This document shows, one piece after another, positions 41,332-50,972 of a stretch of DNA of 64,000 nt. The notes under the pieces are model-generated. The model had not been told where the DNA came from, ran no database searches, and saw only the letters and a program-made list of their open reading frames with translations. The DNA is from Sphingomonas nostoxanthinifaciens (GTDB taxonomy: Bacteria; Pseudomonadota; Alphaproteobacteria; Sphingomonadales; Sphingomonadaceae): positions 2,972,001 through 3,036,000 of the forward strand of contig NZ_CP082839.1 in assembly GCF_019930585.1 (NCBI RefSeq). Reading direction: 5' to 3'. The stretch's first letter is position 1. Each line of letters begins with the position of its first letter. Position numbers and translations under genes: made by a program.

Positions 41332-43167
41332 TCAGGCGCGGACCGGATCGGCGACGCGCTGATACAGCCGCGTCACCTCGCCGGGGTGGATCGCAAAGTA
41401 AGGCTTGAAGGACTGCCGGCCCGTGCCGCCCTGCAGGCTCCAGTCGGTGCCGCCCGGCGCATCCTGGCGCAGCGAGGCAAGCTCGGCGCGGGTCAGCAGC
41501 GCGTGACGGTCGCCGGTGCCGAACATAGCGAGCGGCCCCTGCATCAGCGCAACATGATCGGCGGCATGCGCGTCGACCGCCTTGGTGTAGAGGGGCCGAT
41601 CGATGGCGAGCGCGATCGTATCGCCCGCGCGCCACTCGCGCGCGATCGTCAGGAACCGCCCCGGTGTCACGCCCGCAACCGCGCGGCCATTGACACTGAC
41701 CCGCGTCGCCGGCCCGGCCCAGGCGGGGATGCGCAGCCGCAGCGCCATCGTCACCGGGCGCGGCGCGGCGACGCTCATCGCCACGTCGTCGGTCAGCGGG
41801 TAGCTGCCGGTCTGCGTCAGCACCAATGCCGGCTCGCCGCGCCGCCGCCACGTCGCCTTCGACGGCGTGTAGAGGTTGACGTACAGCCCCTCGTCGTCGC
41901 GCAGGTAAGCGGTCTTGCCGTAATCGGCGGTCAACTGCCCGATCGAGCCCGAGCAGCACGGGCAGGCATATTCGTAATACGTCTTGGCGCCGAGCTCGTT
42001 GTAATCGGCATAATAGAAAGCTGCGCCGTTCGGCTGCAGCGGCAACAGCCCCAGCGCCGCATTGTAGAACAGTCGCTCGACCGCATCGCCATGGCGGCTG
42101 TCGCCGGTGGCGCGCATCAGATAGCGCGCGACCTTGAAATGGCCGTAGCAGCCGCACGGCGCCTCGAAGCTGCGATGCGTCGTCTCGAGGCTGTGGCCGA
42201 GGCCGGGCGAATCCGCCTCGACGAACGCCTCGTTCGGCCCCCAGCCGCCGGTGGCGAAGCTCTGCTGGACGACGAAATCCATGCCGTTGCGCGCAGCGAG
42301 GAAATGCGTCACGCCGCCGTCGACCAGATAGGATTGCATCGCCGACGCCATCGCATTGACGTGGCTATAGGCGTGGCGCCCGGCGAGCACGTTGCGGCCG
42401 GCGGCGAGCGGCTCGAAATAGGTGCGGTCGAGCAGATATTGCCGCGCCATCGCGCGATAGCGGTCGCCCCCGCCCGCCGCCGCGACCAGATAGAGGTTCT
42501 CGGGCAACGTGTAGGTCTCGTCCCAGCCGAACGCCATGTTGGGCTTGGGCGACTTCTCGCTCTCGGCGCGATCGACCGCGCGGCCGGGCAGATAGGGCAG
42601 CACCGCATCGGTCGCGCGGCCGATCAGCGGCAGCGCCTGCGCGTTGCCGGCGAAGCGATGCGCGTCGAGCAGGCCGATCACGATCTTGTCGTAGGTGTAG
42701 GCCGGGATCGGGTAGTTCTTGTAGAAATCGGGCGTGATCGTCGGCGCGAACGCGGCCACCAGCCGATCCGCCTTGGCCTTGGCGGCGGCGTCGCCGGTGA
42801 CCGCATAAGCACGCGCCAGTGCGGAGACATATTGGCCGAAGCTGTGACCGGGGATGAACCCGGTCATGTTGGCGGACGGGGCGAAGCTGGGGCTCCAGTC
42901 ATACCAGCCGCCGAATTGATGCGCCGCGACCGTCTGCCCGGCCCCCTGCCGGAACGGGCGCAGCAGCGCAGCCTCGTCCATCGCCATCAGCGCGTTCAGC
43001 GTCGCCTCCGCCTGCCGCCGCGCACGCCCGTCGAGCAGCACGACGTCGGCATAATCGACCTCATCGAGCGGCTTCGCCCGCACGCCGGCGGGTGCCGCGC
43101 CGCGGGCGACGCCCCCGGCAGCGGCGAACGCGCCCACGCCCGCCAAGAATGTCCGCCGATCAACCAT
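41332..43167 (-). CDS. GH127-type beta-L-arabinofuranosidase-like glycosidase
   Basis: A 611-residue protein with a twin-arginine-like signal (VDRRTFLAGVGAF). The large (alpha/alpha)6 barrel carries the zinc-cysteine site of GH127/DUF1680 enzymes: E335 and C338/C340 (FEAPCGC) and the C404-C405 pair (YACPCCSG), where the first cysteine of the pair acts as nucleophile in characterised GH127 members. The family cleaves beta-L-arabinofuranosides from plant glycoproteins. No transporter or other carbohydrate gene is adjacent, so it is an orphan here. Start MVDRRTFL at 43167. Confidence 0.85.
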   Translation of the reverse strand: MVDRRTFLAGVGAFAAAGGVARGAAPAGVRAKPLDEVDYADVVLLDGRARRQAEATLNALMAMDEAALLRPFRQGAGQTVAAHQFGGWYDWSPSFAPSANMTGFIPGHSFGQYVSALARAYAVTGDAAAKAKADRLVAAFAPTITPDFYKNYPIPAYTYDKIVIGLLDAHRFAGNAQALPLIGRATDAVLPYLPGRAVDRAESEKSPKPNMAFGWDETYTLPENLYLVAAAGGGDRYRAMARQYLLDRTYFEPLAAGRNVLAGRHAYSHVNAMASAMQSYLVDGGVTHFLAARNGMDFVVQQSFATGGWGPNEAFVEADSPGLGHSLETTHRSFEAPCGCYGHFKVARYLMRATGDSRHGDAVERLFYNAALGLLPLQPNGAAFYYADYNELGAKTYYEYACPCCSGSIGQLTADYGKTAYLRDDEGLYVNLYTPSKATWRRRGEPALVLTQTGSYPLTDDVAMSVAAPRPVTMALRLRIPAWAGPATRVSVNGRAVAGVTPGRFLTIAREWRAGDTIALAIDRPLYTKAVDAHAADHVALMQGPLAMFGTGDRHALLTRAELASLRQDAPGGTDWSLQGGTGRQSFKPYFAIHPGEVTRLYQRVADPVRA

Positions 43168-43245
43168 CTGCCTCTCCCGACGTATCCGCCTTGTCGACAA
43201 TAGTAGGACTAAACGGCGCTCGTGTCGACAATCCCGATTGGCCGA

Positions 43246-43908
43246 TCAGCCGGGAAAGGCCATCCTCGGCCCGATCCGCGCGGCACCCTGCTTGAGGCCA
43301 CGAAAGCCCCGCGCGAACAGCCGCGTCGTGCGCACCACGTCGGCGATCTGCGCCGGACGGGCGGCGAGGCTCTTCGCCATCGCCGCGGCATCGATCCCGC
43401 CATCGGGGCGCATGCTGACGGTGATGGCGTGCGGCAGCAGGTGATCGACCTCGTCCGAGATGATGCGGACGATGGCGAAGGGCAGGCCATGCGCCTGCGC
43501 CACCCTGGCGGCGATGTGGCTCTCCATATCGACCGCCAGCGCGGTGTGGCGGCGGCCGAGCGCGCGCTTTTCCGCCACGGTATCGATCATGCGGCCGTCG
43601 GCGAAGAAGGTGCCGACGCGCGCGCCGGGCAGCCGCGCCGCCAGCGCATCGCGCCAGTGCGGATCGCAGGCGAGGTCGATCGCGCCGGCGATTGCGTCAC
43701 CCACCACCCAGTCGCCGATCGCGAGGCCGTCGGCGAGGCCACCAGTCAGCCCGAAGCTGGCAATGCCGGCCGCACCCCGCGCGACCGCCGCCTGCAATTT
43801 CTGCTCGAGCCCCGCCGCATTGCCCCCACCCGCGACGGTGACGATGCCCGGCCCGGCGACGATCGCCGCCTCGCGGTTGAAGCCGGTCGCGACGATGATC
43901 GGGCTCAC
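43246..43908 (-). CDS. hpnG: Hopanoid biosynthesis nucleoside phosphorylase-like HpnG
   Basis: A 220-residue purine-nucleoside-phosphorylase fold protein. In hopanoid synthesis HpnG removes adenine from adenosylhopane to give phosphoribosylhopane, leading to bacteriohopanetetrol. Visible elements: FGLTGGLADGLAIGDWVVGD and the base/ribose-binding stretch ALAVDMESHIAARVA with the conserved ME (VDMES), then IVRIISDE. The start is GTG at 43908, overlapping the hpnF stop (GTGA), with GGAGGGG upstream. Last gene of the minus-strand hopanoid operon. The preceding step enzyme, HpnH, is not encoded in the window. Confidence 0.9.
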   Translation of the reverse strand: MSPIIVATGFNREAAIVAGPGIVTVAGGGNAAGLEQKLQAAVARGAAGIASFGLTGGLADGLAIGDWVVGDAIAGAIDLACDPHWRDALAARLPGARVGTFFADGRMIDTVAEKRALGRRHTALAVDMESHIAARVAQAHGLPFAIVRIISDEVDHLLPHAITVSMRPDGGIDAAAMAKSLAARPAQIADVVRTTRLFARGFRGLKQGAARIGPRMAFPG

Positions 43909-45863
43909 ATCCCCTCCGTGGGTCGGCGGAGATTGCCGCGCTTCAGGTTGCGATAGCGGGCGAGCGCCCACAGCGGGAAATATTTGGGATAGCCGTGGTA
44001 GCGCAGGTAGAAGACGCGCGGGAAACCACCGCCGACATAATCCTCCTGCCCCCACAGGCCGTCCGCGTCCTGATTGGCCTGCAGCCACTCGACGCCACGC
44101 GCGACCGCCTCGGCATCGACCTCGCCCACCGCCATCAAGGCGAGCAGCGCCCAGCCGGTCTGCGACGGGTTGGACGGCGCATGTTCGTGGCCTTTGCGGT
44201 CGAGCGCGTAGCTGTCGCAACTCTCGCCCCAGCCGCCATCCGCATTCTGGATCGACACCAGCCAGTCGACCGCGCGCCGCACCATCGGCGTCTGCGGATC
44301 GACCCCGGCGACGTTGAGCGCACACAGCACCGACCAGGTGCCATAGACATGGTTCACGCCCCAGCGCCCCCACCAGCTGCCCTCGGGATGCTGATCGCGC
44401 TCGAGCCACGCGACGCCGCGCGCGATCGCCTCGCTATCCTCGGGCCGGCCGAGCTGCGCCAGCATCGACACGCAGCGCGCGGTGACGTCGGCGGTCGGCG
44501 GATCGAGCAGCGCGCCATGATCGGCAAAGGGAAGGTCGTTGAGATAATAATATGCGTTGTCGGCCTCGAACGCGCCCCAGCCGCCGTCGGTCGACTGCAG
44601 GCCGAGCACCCATTCGCGCCCGCGCGCGATCGCCTCGTCCAGATCGCCGGCGATGCCGCGCCGCTGCGCCTGATCCATCGTCATCACGACCACGGCGGTA
44701 TCGTCGAGATCGGGATAATGGTCGTTGCGATACTGGAACGCCCAGCCGCCCGGACGCACGTCGGGCCGCACATCGGACCAGTCGCCCTTCACGTCGAGCA
44801 CCTGCAGCGGCTTGAGCCAGCCGAGCCCCTCGGTTACGGTCGCCTCGGCCGCCTGGCCGCCGACCTCCTGCATCGCCTGCGCGGCGAGCGCGGTATCCCA
44901 CACCGGCGAGACGCAGGGCTGGCAATAGATTTCGCCATCCGCGCGGCGGACGAGCAATTTCTCGACAGAGGTGCGCGCGAGCTTCCGCGCCGGATGATCG
45001 TCGGGATAGCCGAGCACGTCGAACATCATCACGCTGTTGGCCATCGCGGGATAAATGGCGCCGAGCCCATCCTCGCCGTTCAACCGCTCCAGCACGAAAT
45101 CCTCGCACGCCTTCAGCGCGCGCCTGCGCAGACCCTTCGGCCAGAAGCGCTCGAACCGCTTGAGACCGACGTCGAGCGCCTTGAAGCCGTTGACCCACAG
45201 CCACTTGCCCTCGCTCGCGCGGGAGAAAGCGAGCGGCCCCGACGCGTAGAGCTCGTCCACCTTCACCCCGCGCGGGTTGCGCGCGAGCGGACGCAATGTC
45301 TGCAGCACGAGCAACGGCACGATCACCGTGCGCGCCCAATAGGACATTTTAGACAGGTGGATCGGGAAGCGGCGCGGGAGCAGGATGATCTCGGGCGGCA
45401 TGGTCGGCACGGTCGACCACGGCCCCGCGCCGTACAGCGCCAGCTGGATGCGGGTGAAGACGTTGGCATTGCCCGCGCCGCCGGCCGCCAGCACCGCCGC
45501 CCGCGCGCGCGCCATGTGCGGCGCGTCGATATCGTCGCCGATCATCTTCAGCGCATAATAGGCCTTCACCGTCGCCGAGAGATCGAAGCTGCCGCCATGA
45601 TAGAGGCTCCAGCCGCCATGATCGGCCTGAATCCGCCGCAGGTAGCGGCCGATCCCGGCCTCCATCTCCAGATCGTCGGGCTCGGCGAGATAGTGGCGCA
45701 GCAGGATATATTCGGCGGGGATGGTGCAATCCGCCTCCAGCTCGAACACCCAATGGCCGTCGTCGCGCTGCACATCGCCAAGCGCGGTCGAGGCGCGGCC
45801 GATCGCCGCCTCCACCCCCGACAGCGGATCGGGGAAAGCGGTGTCGGGTTCAGGCCGGTACAT
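43905..45863 (-). CDS. hpnF: Squalene-hopene cyclase
   Basis: Membrane-associated cyclase that turns squalene into hopene and diplopterol (also called shc). 652 residues, the usual length. The protonating DxDD motif is DLDD at 385-388, and several QW repeats are visible (DGGWGAFEADNAYY, EGSWWGRWGVN, DGGWGESCDSY). The start MYRPEPDTAF at 45863 lies 14 bp inside the end of hpnE; the longer upstream frame is antisense noise. Coupled to hpnE and hpnG. Confidence 0.97.
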   Translation of the reverse strand: MYRPEPDTAFPDPLSGVEAAIGRASTALGDVQRDDGHWVFELEADCTIPAEYILLRHYLAEPDDLEMEAGIGRYLRRIQADHGGWSLYHGGSFDLSATVKAYYALKMIGDDIDAPHMARARAAVLAAGGAGNANVFTRIQLALYGAGPWSTVPTMPPEIILLPRRFPIHLSKMSYWARTVIVPLLVLQTLRPLARNPRGVKVDELYASGPLAFSRASEGKWLWVNGFKALDVGLKRFERFWPKGLRRRALKACEDFVLERLNGEDGLGAIYPAMANSVMMFDVLGYPDDHPARKLARTSVEKLLVRRADGEIYCQPCVSPVWDTALAAQAMQEVGGQAAEATVTEGLGWLKPLQVLDVKGDWSDVRPDVRPGGWAFQYRNDHYPDLDDTAVVVMTMDQAQRRGIAGDLDEAIARGREWVLGLQSTDGGWGAFEADNAYYYLNDLPFADHGALLDPPTADVTARCVSMLAQLGRPEDSEAIARGVAWLERDQHPEGSWWGRWGVNHVYGTWSVLCALNVAGVDPQTPMVRRAVDWLVSIQNADGGWGESCDSYALDRKGHEHAPSNPSQTGWALLALMAVGEVDAEAVARGVEWLQANQDADGLWGQEDYVGGGFPRVFYLRYHGYPKYFPLWALARYRNLKRGNLRRPTEGM

Positions 45864-47103
45864 GCTGCGCTGCCATCTTCGCTGCGGTCGCTCCCGAACG
45901 GATCGCTCCCTCGATCGTCGCCGGGAGGCCGGTGCGTGTCCAGTCGCCCGCGAGCAGCAGGTTGGCAAGCCCCGTCGCATCGGCCGCCGGGCGCTTCGCA
46001 TCCTGCTCGGGCGTGGCGGAGAAGGTCGCGCGCTTTTCGCGCACGATCTGCCACGCGGGCATCGGCCCCTTGAGGCCATGGACCCGCGCCACCTCGCCCC
46101 AGATCGTGCGCGCGAGCTCCTCGCGATCGGTGCCGTCGAGGCGGTCGGCAGCGCTGGTCGTGGTCGAGACGCGATCGGGGAAAGCGAACACCCATTCCGC
46201 CGTGCCGCCGACGAGGCCGACGATCGGATCGGCGCCGGCGGGCGGCGTCACGCGGAAATGCGCGTTGACGATCGAATGGTGGCGGTCGGGCACGGTCAGG
46301 CTCGGCAGCAATTCGGCCGCGCCCCAGCTCGGTGTGGCGAGGATCACGACGCCGTTCGCGCCGACCGGCTCGATCCCCTCGGCGAAGGTCAGCGTGGTCA
46401 CGCGGCCGCCCTCGATCCCCAGCGCGCGCACGCGCCGGCCGAGGCGGATGGTCGCCCCATGCCGCTCCAGCCACGCCAGCGCCGGATCGACGAACGCGGC
46501 GGCGAGGCTGGGCGTGGCGATGCGCGGGCGGCAGGCGCGCCCGCCCTTGGCAAGCGTCTCCCCCACCACCGCGCCGGCGAGCGCGGCCGACCCGATCTCG
46601 GCCTGCGTGTTGAGCGCGGCGACGAGGAACGGCTCGAACAGCCGCCGCCATACCGTGCCCGTCACCGGCATCCGGTCGCGCACCTCGGCATCGTCGGGCG
46701 CGCCGATCAGACGCTTGAGCGGCAGATAGTCGCGCACCTTGGTGCCGGGCACGCGCCTTTTTTTCGCGAACACCCACCACGGGATCGGTCCGGCATTGGG
46801 ATGGAGCGTCCAGCGCGTCCCGTCGCTCAGGTCCATGAAGGGGAAGCGCGCATCCTCCGGTCCGTCGAGCCGATCGGCGGCGTCGATCGTGTTCAGATAA
46901 TCGTGGACGGCGTGATTGCCGCTCAACACCAGATGATTGCCGTTGTCGATCGTCAGGCCGAGCTGCGGATCGAGATAGGAGCGGCAGCGGCCGCCGGCCT
47001 GTGTCGCCGCCTCCGATACCGTCACCTTCCAGCCGCGCTCCGCCAGGCGCACGGCCGCGCTGAGCCCGGCCAGCCCCGCCCCGATCACATGCGCGCGCCT
47101 CAT
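45850..47103 (-). CDS. hpnE: Hydroxysqualene dehydroxylase HpnE
   Basis: FAD enzyme of 417 residues that reduces hydroxysqualene to squalene as the third step from farnesyl diphosphate. The dinucleotide-binding start HVIGAGLAGLSAAVRLAERG and GGRCRSY, and the C-terminal LLAGDWTRTGLPATIEGAI are characteristic of the phytoene-desaturase-like HpnE family. Start ATG at 47103, overlapping hpnD by ATGA; its end overlaps the hpnF start. Confidence 0.95.
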   Translation of the reverse strand: MRRAHVIGAGLAGLSAAVRLAERGWKVTVSEAATQAGGRCRSYLDPQLGLTIDNGNHLVLSGNHAVHDYLNTIDAADRLDGPEDARFPFMDLSDGTRWTLHPNAGPIPWWVFAKKRRVPGTKVRDYLPLKRLIGAPDDAEVRDRMPVTGTVWRRLFEPFLVAALNTQAEIGSAALAGAVVGETLAKGGRACRPRIATPSLAAAFVDPALAWLERHGATIRLGRRVRALGIEGGRVTTLTFAEGIEPVGANGVVILATPSWGAAELLPSLTVPDRHHSIVNAHFRVTPPAGADPIVGLVGGTAEWVFAFPDRVSTTTSAADRLDGTDREELARTIWGEVARVHGLKGPMPAWQIVREKRATFSATPEQDAKRPAADATGLANLLLAGDWTRTGLPATIEGAIRSGATAAKMAAQHVPA

Positions 47104-47915
47104 CGCGACAGCTTCAGGCGCAATAGCAGCCAGGCAAGCCGCAGCTTGTTGTGCCCCACCCGGCTGCGCGGCGGCGTCCAGCCCTTCGCCACCATCCGCC
47201 GCAGCAGCATGGCGTAGGCGCCGGCCATCAGCCGCGGTGCGATCAGATGGCCGCGCGGGCGCCGGTCGAGGATCGCCTGTGCCTGCGCGAAGTGGACGCG
47301 CGCCTCGGCGGCAAGGCCCTGCGCGACCTGATCGATGCGCGGATCGTCGATCACCTTGGCGATGTCGCCAACGCGGATACCCGCCGTCTCGATCGCCTCG
47401 CGCGGCAGGTAGACGCGCCCGATCGCGGCATCCTCGTCGATATCGCGCAGGATGTTGGTGAGCTGGAGCGCGCGACCGAGATGGTGCGACAGCGCCAGCC
47501 CCGGCTGCTCCTCCATGCCGAACACGCGCACCGACAACCGGCCGACCGCGCTCGCCACGCGATCGCAATAGAGATCCAGCTCGCGATGCTGCGGCCAGCG
47601 TATGTCGCGCGCGACGTCCATCGCCATGCCGTCGATCACCGCGTTGAAATCGACCTGAAGGCAGCCGAAGCGGCGCACCGCCTCCGACAGATAGGCCGCC
47701 TTGCCGCCGCTGCCGCCGTCATAGAGATCGGCAATGTCGGCGCGCCACTGGTCGAGCGCGACCGCGCGATCCGCGCGCTCGCCTGCCTGATCGTCAGCGA
47801 TGTCGTCGACCTCGCGACAGAAAGCATAGATGGCGTACATCGCCTCGCGCTCGGCCGGCGGCAGCACGCGCATGCCGGCGTAGAACGAGCTGCCGCGGGC
47901 GGTATTGGCGTTCAC
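47100..47915 (-). CDS. hpnD: Presqualene diphosphate synthase HpnD
   Basis: Squalene/phytoene-synthase fold enzyme, 271 residues, joining two farnesyl diphosphates to presqualene diphosphate. First Asp-rich motif: CREVDDIADD; second: NILRDIDEDA, both intact for Mg-diphosphate binding. GTG start at 47915 overlaps the hpnC stop (GTGA). Confidence 0.95.
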   Translation of the reverse strand: MNANTARGSSFYAGMRVLPPAEREAMYAIYAFCREVDDIADDQAGERADRAVALDQWRADIADLYDGGSGGKAAYLSEAVRRFGCLQVDFNAVIDGMAMDVARDIRWPQHRELDLYCDRVASAVGRLSVRVFGMEEQPGLALSHHLGRALQLTNILRDIDEDAAIGRVYLPREAIETAGIRVGDIAKVIDDPRIDQVAQGLAAEARVHFAQAQAILDRRPRGHLIAPRLMAGAYAMLLRRMVAKGWTPPRSRVGHNKLRLAWLLLRLKLSR

Positions 47916-48754
47916 GATCGGCCGCCGATCCAGCGGCCGAGCGCCGCCTGCGCGGCGAGGCCCAGCGCCTCCGCCTTGCCGTGCACGACGCGTTCCGCCA
48001 GCGGATCGCGGCGGCGCAGCCGCGCCGCGAGGCTGATCGCGAGGCGCTGGATCACCGCCACCTCCATGCCGAGCCGGGCGTCGCGGATTTCCCCCGCGAA
48101 GCGCGCCGAGACCATCAGCAGATCCTGGCAGCGTGCGGCGCACTGGACGATCACCGAACGCAGCGCCGGCGAGGCATGCGGCGCCACCAGTTCGTCGGTT
48201 CGCGCACCCGCGGCGGCGAGCATGTCCTGCGGCAAATAGACGCGGTCGAGATCGCGATAATCCTTCCCGCAATCCTGCAGGTGATTGATGATCTGCAACG
48301 CGGCGCACAACGCGTCGTTCGCCGGCCACAGCGCGCGATCCTCGCCATGCACGTCGAGCACGAACCGGCCGACCGGCATCGCCGAGACACGGCAATAATC
48401 GATCAGGTCGTCCCAATCGTCGTAGCGCAGCTTGGTGACGTCGCGGCGGAACGCCTCCAGCAAATCGAGGCCGTGCACCGGATCGAGCCCGCGCTCGCGA
48501 CATACGCTGCGCAGGGCGACCGCGGTCGGCTCGGAATTGCTCTCGCCGGACAGGCTGGCGCGCATCGCCTCCAGCCCGGCGAGCTTCTCGTCCGCGCTCG
48601 CCACCATATTGTCGGAGACGTCATCGGCGGCACGTGCGAAGCGGTAATAGGCCATGATCGGCGCGCGATGCGCCGGCCGGATCAGGCGCGAGGCGACCGG
48701 GAAATTCTCGTCCTTGTGCCCCTTGCCCGAAGCGAGATTGGCAGCCTTCGTCAT
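47912..48754 (-). CDS. hpnC: Hydroxysqualene synthase HpnC
   Basis: Partner of HpnD: converts presqualene diphosphate to hydroxysqualene. 280 residues, same fold. The first motif reads RAADDVSDNMV; the second is altered to HLQDCGKDYRD, as known for HpnC. N-terminus GHKDENFPVASRLI is typical. Start ATG at 48754, coupled to hpnB by ATGA. Confidence 0.95.
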   Translation of the reverse strand: MTKAANLASGKGHKDENFPVASRLIRPAHRAPIMAYYRFARAADDVSDNMVASADEKLAGLEAMRASLSGESNSEPTAVALRSVCRERGLDPVHGLDLLEAFRRDVTKLRYDDWDDLIDYCRVSAMPVGRFVLDVHGEDRALWPANDALCAALQIINHLQDCGKDYRDLDRVYLPQDMLAAAGARTDELVAPHASPALRSVIVQCAARCQDLLMVSARFAGEIRDARLGMEVAVIQRLAISLAARLRRRDPLAERVVHGKAEALGLAAQAALGRWIGGRS

Positions 48755-49881
48755 GCCCCGAGCTGCGCCTGCGCGCGCCCCTTCCACATGCCGCCGCGCC
48801 CGCGCCAATGCGCCCACGCGCTCGCGAAGGTGGCGCCGCTATAGAACAGCGCGATCGCGGGCAGCGCCACGCCCCACAGCGGCGAACGGCGATAGAAATG
48901 CAGCATCGGCTGGAACGCGACGGTCATCAGGCCCCATGCGCCCAAGCCGAACGCACGCGCAAGCCCGTGGCCGAACAGCGCCGCCGCCGGAGGAACGAGA
49001 TAGACCAAGGCCAGCCCGAGCAATGTGCCGACCAGCAAGGCGCGCGAGTAACGCAACTGAGCATAGGCCGAACGCGCGATCATCGCGCCGATCGCGCCCC
49101 AGCCGCCATAGGGTCGGATGCTGCGCGAGCGGTGGGTGAGCGCCAGCCGCACCGGCCCCTGCCCCTTCATCGCGACGCCCATCGCGCAATCGTCGATGAT
49201 CGCGCTGGCGATCGTGGCGAGGCCGCCCGCGCCCTTGAGTGCGCTGCGCCGGATCAGCATGCACCCGCCCGCCGCCGCCGCCATGCGGTCGGCCGGATCG
49301 TTCACCCGCGCGAACGGGTAGAGCATCTGGAAGAAGAAGACGAAGGCCGGGATCAGCGCGCGCTCGGCGAACCCGCCCGTCTCCAGCAGCGCCATCGACG
49401 AGTGAAGCGCGAGCCCCTCATTCTCGCCGCGCGCCACCAGCATGCGCAGCGTATCGGGGGCATGCGCGATATCGGCGTCGCTGAACCACAGCCACGGCGC
49501 ACCCTTGCTCGACTGGCGCAGGCCGTTTTCGAGTGCCCACAATTTGCCGGTCCAGCCGGCGGGCGGCGCGGAGCCGGCGACGATCTGCAGCCGCGGGTCG
49601 CCCGCCGCCGCCTCGCGCGCGAAATCGGCGGTGCCGTCGCGGCTGCCGTCATCGACCAGCACTACCGTCAGCGCGCCGGGATAATCCTGCGCCAGCAGCG
49701 AGGCGACTGCGCGGCCGATCACCGGCGCCTCGTCGCGCGCCGGCACGACCGCGAGCACCGCCGGCCATGCGGCCGGAGCGACGATCGGCGCCGTGTCGGT
49801 CTGGTCGGCGCGCCAGAAACGCGCGTGGCCGAGCACGAGATACAGCCAGATTGCGAGCGACAGGCCCGCCGCGATCGTCAT
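48751..49881 (-). CDS. hpnB: Hopanoid biosynthesis glycosyltransferase HpnB
   Basis: Family 2 glycosyltransferase, 376 residues, with an N-terminal membrane helix (about 2-20), nucleotide-sugar-binding VVPARDEAPVIGRAV and VVLVDDGSRDGT, the DxD-like WFSDADIAHAPDT, and a C-terminal membrane part (about 285-360). Found in many hpn clusters; its exact acceptor is not established. Overlaps hpnA and hpnC by 4 bp each. Confidence 0.92.
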   Translation of the reverse strand: MTIAAGLSLAIWLYLVLGHARFWRADQTDTAPIVAPAAWPAVLAVVPARDEAPVIGRAVASLLAQDYPGALTVVLVDDGSRDGTADFAREAAAGDPRLQIVAGSAPPAGWTGKLWALENGLRQSSKGAPWLWFSDADIAHAPDTLRMLVARGENEGLALHSSMALLETGGFAERALIPAFVFFFQMLYPFARVNDPADRMAAAAGGCMLIRRSALKGAGGLATIASAIIDDCAMGVAMKGQGPVRLALTHRSRSIRPYGGWGAIGAMIARSAYAQLRYSRALLVGTLLGLALVYLVPPAAALFGHGLARAFGLGAWGLMTVAFQPMLHFYRRSPLWGVALPAIALFYSGATFASAWAHWRGRGGMWKGRAQAQLGA

Positions 49882-50879
49882 CCCAGCATCCCGGCCGAAC
49901 GGAACCAGGCGAGCGCATCGGTCACGCCCTCGCTCCACGGCCGCGACGCATAGCCGAGCTCGGCCTTCGCGCGGGCGGAGCTGAAGAACATATGGCGGCG
50001 CGCCATCTTCAGCGCGTCGCGCGTCAGCATCGGCTCGCGCCCGGTGATCCGCGCGACCCGCTCGGCACCGAAGGCGAGCGGGATCAGCGGCAGGATCGGC
50101 AGCTTCACGCGCGGCGGCTTGCGCCCGACCTGCCGCGCCACTTCGGCCAGGAACGCGCCCAGCGTCACGTCGTCGCCGCCCAGGATGTAGCGTCGCCCCG
50201 CCAGCCCGCGCTCCAGCGCCAGCACGTGCCCACGCGCGACATCGTCGACATGGACGAAGTTGAGCCCGGTATCGACGAATGCGGGCAGCTTGCCCTTTGC
50301 CGCCTCGATCAGCATCCGTCCGGTCGGCGTCGGCTTCACGTCGCGCGGGCCGATCGGGGTCGAGGGGTTGACGATGATCGCCGGCAGCCCCTGCTCGCCG
50401 ACCATCCGCTCCACCAGCCGCTCGGCGACCACCTTGCTGCGCTTGTAGGCGCCGATCGCCTGATCCTCGGGCAGCGGCCTTTCCTCGTCGGCCGGCGCGA
50501 CCTTCATCGGCTTTATCGTGGCGACGCTGCTGGTGTAGACGATGCGCCTGGTGCCGGCGGTCAGCGCCGCGTCCATCACCGTCTTGGTGCCGAAGCGGTT
50601 GTGGCGCACGATCTCCTCGGGATCGCGCGCCCACAGGCGATAGTCGGCGGCGACGTGCGCAAGATAATCGGTGCCGCGCAGCGCCGCGACGACGCTGGCT
50701 TTGTCCATCATGTCCCCGGTCACGACTTCGCCGGGGAAATCCGCCAGATTCGTGCGATCGCTGCCGCCACGCGCCATCCCGCGCACGGCGTAACCCGCAT
50801 CGACGAAGGCGCGCGCCACCGCCGACCCGACGAAGCCGGACACGCCGGTCACCAGCACCAATCCCTTTGATTCGACCAT
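49878..50879 (-). CDS. hpnA: Hopanoid-associated sugar epimerase-like HpnA
   Basis: Extended short-chain dehydrogenase/epimerase, 333 residues. NAD-binding TGVSGFVGSAVA, active-site TSSVAT with Y-x3-K in GAYKRSKVVAE, and NPSTPIGPRDVKPTPTG. The substrate in hopanoid assembly is not proven. First gene of the minus-strand operon; ATG at 50879 follows GGAGGG within 3 bp. Confidence 0.93.
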   Translation of the reverse strand: MVESKGLVLVTGVSGFVGSAVARAFVDAGYAVRGMARGGSDRTNLADFPGEVVTGDMMDKASVVAALRGTDYLAHVAADYRLWARDPEEIVRHNRFGTKTVMDAALTAGTRRIVYTSSVATIKPMKVAPADEERPLPEDQAIGAYKRSKVVAERLVERMVGEQGLPAIIVNPSTPIGPRDVKPTPTGRMLIEAAKGKLPAFVDTGLNFVHVDDVARGHVLALERGLAGRRYILGGDDVTLGAFLAEVARQVGRKPPRVKLPILPLIPLAFGAERVARITGREPMLTRDALKMARRHMFFSSARAKAELGYASRPWSEGVTDALAWFRSAGMLG

Positions 50880-50972
50880 CAGCCCTCCAGCGGAGGGCGC
50901 GTTAGCCCCAAGCGAGCGGCCATGGAACCCGCCGGTTTCGCGCGCGCCCAAAGCGGCCTAAGGGCGTGGCCG
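50880..50972. promoter_or_regulatory. Divergent promoter region of the two hopanoid operons
   Basis: The 93 bp between hpnA and hpnI must hold the start signals for both operons. It includes CCCTCC-AGC-GGAGGG (50883-50897), an inverted repeat that also supplies the hpnA ribosome site. I do not see a clear sigma-70 or stress-sigma (GGAAC) element. Confidence 0.5.

Noticed and set aside
39872-43203. Long plus-strand frames opposite photolyase and GH127 genes
   Set aside because: Shadows of genes with clear family motifs on the minus strand.
43995-46073. 692-codon plus-strand frame opposite squalene-hopene cyclase
   Set aside because: Antisense shadow of hpnF; no recognisable motif or ribosome site.
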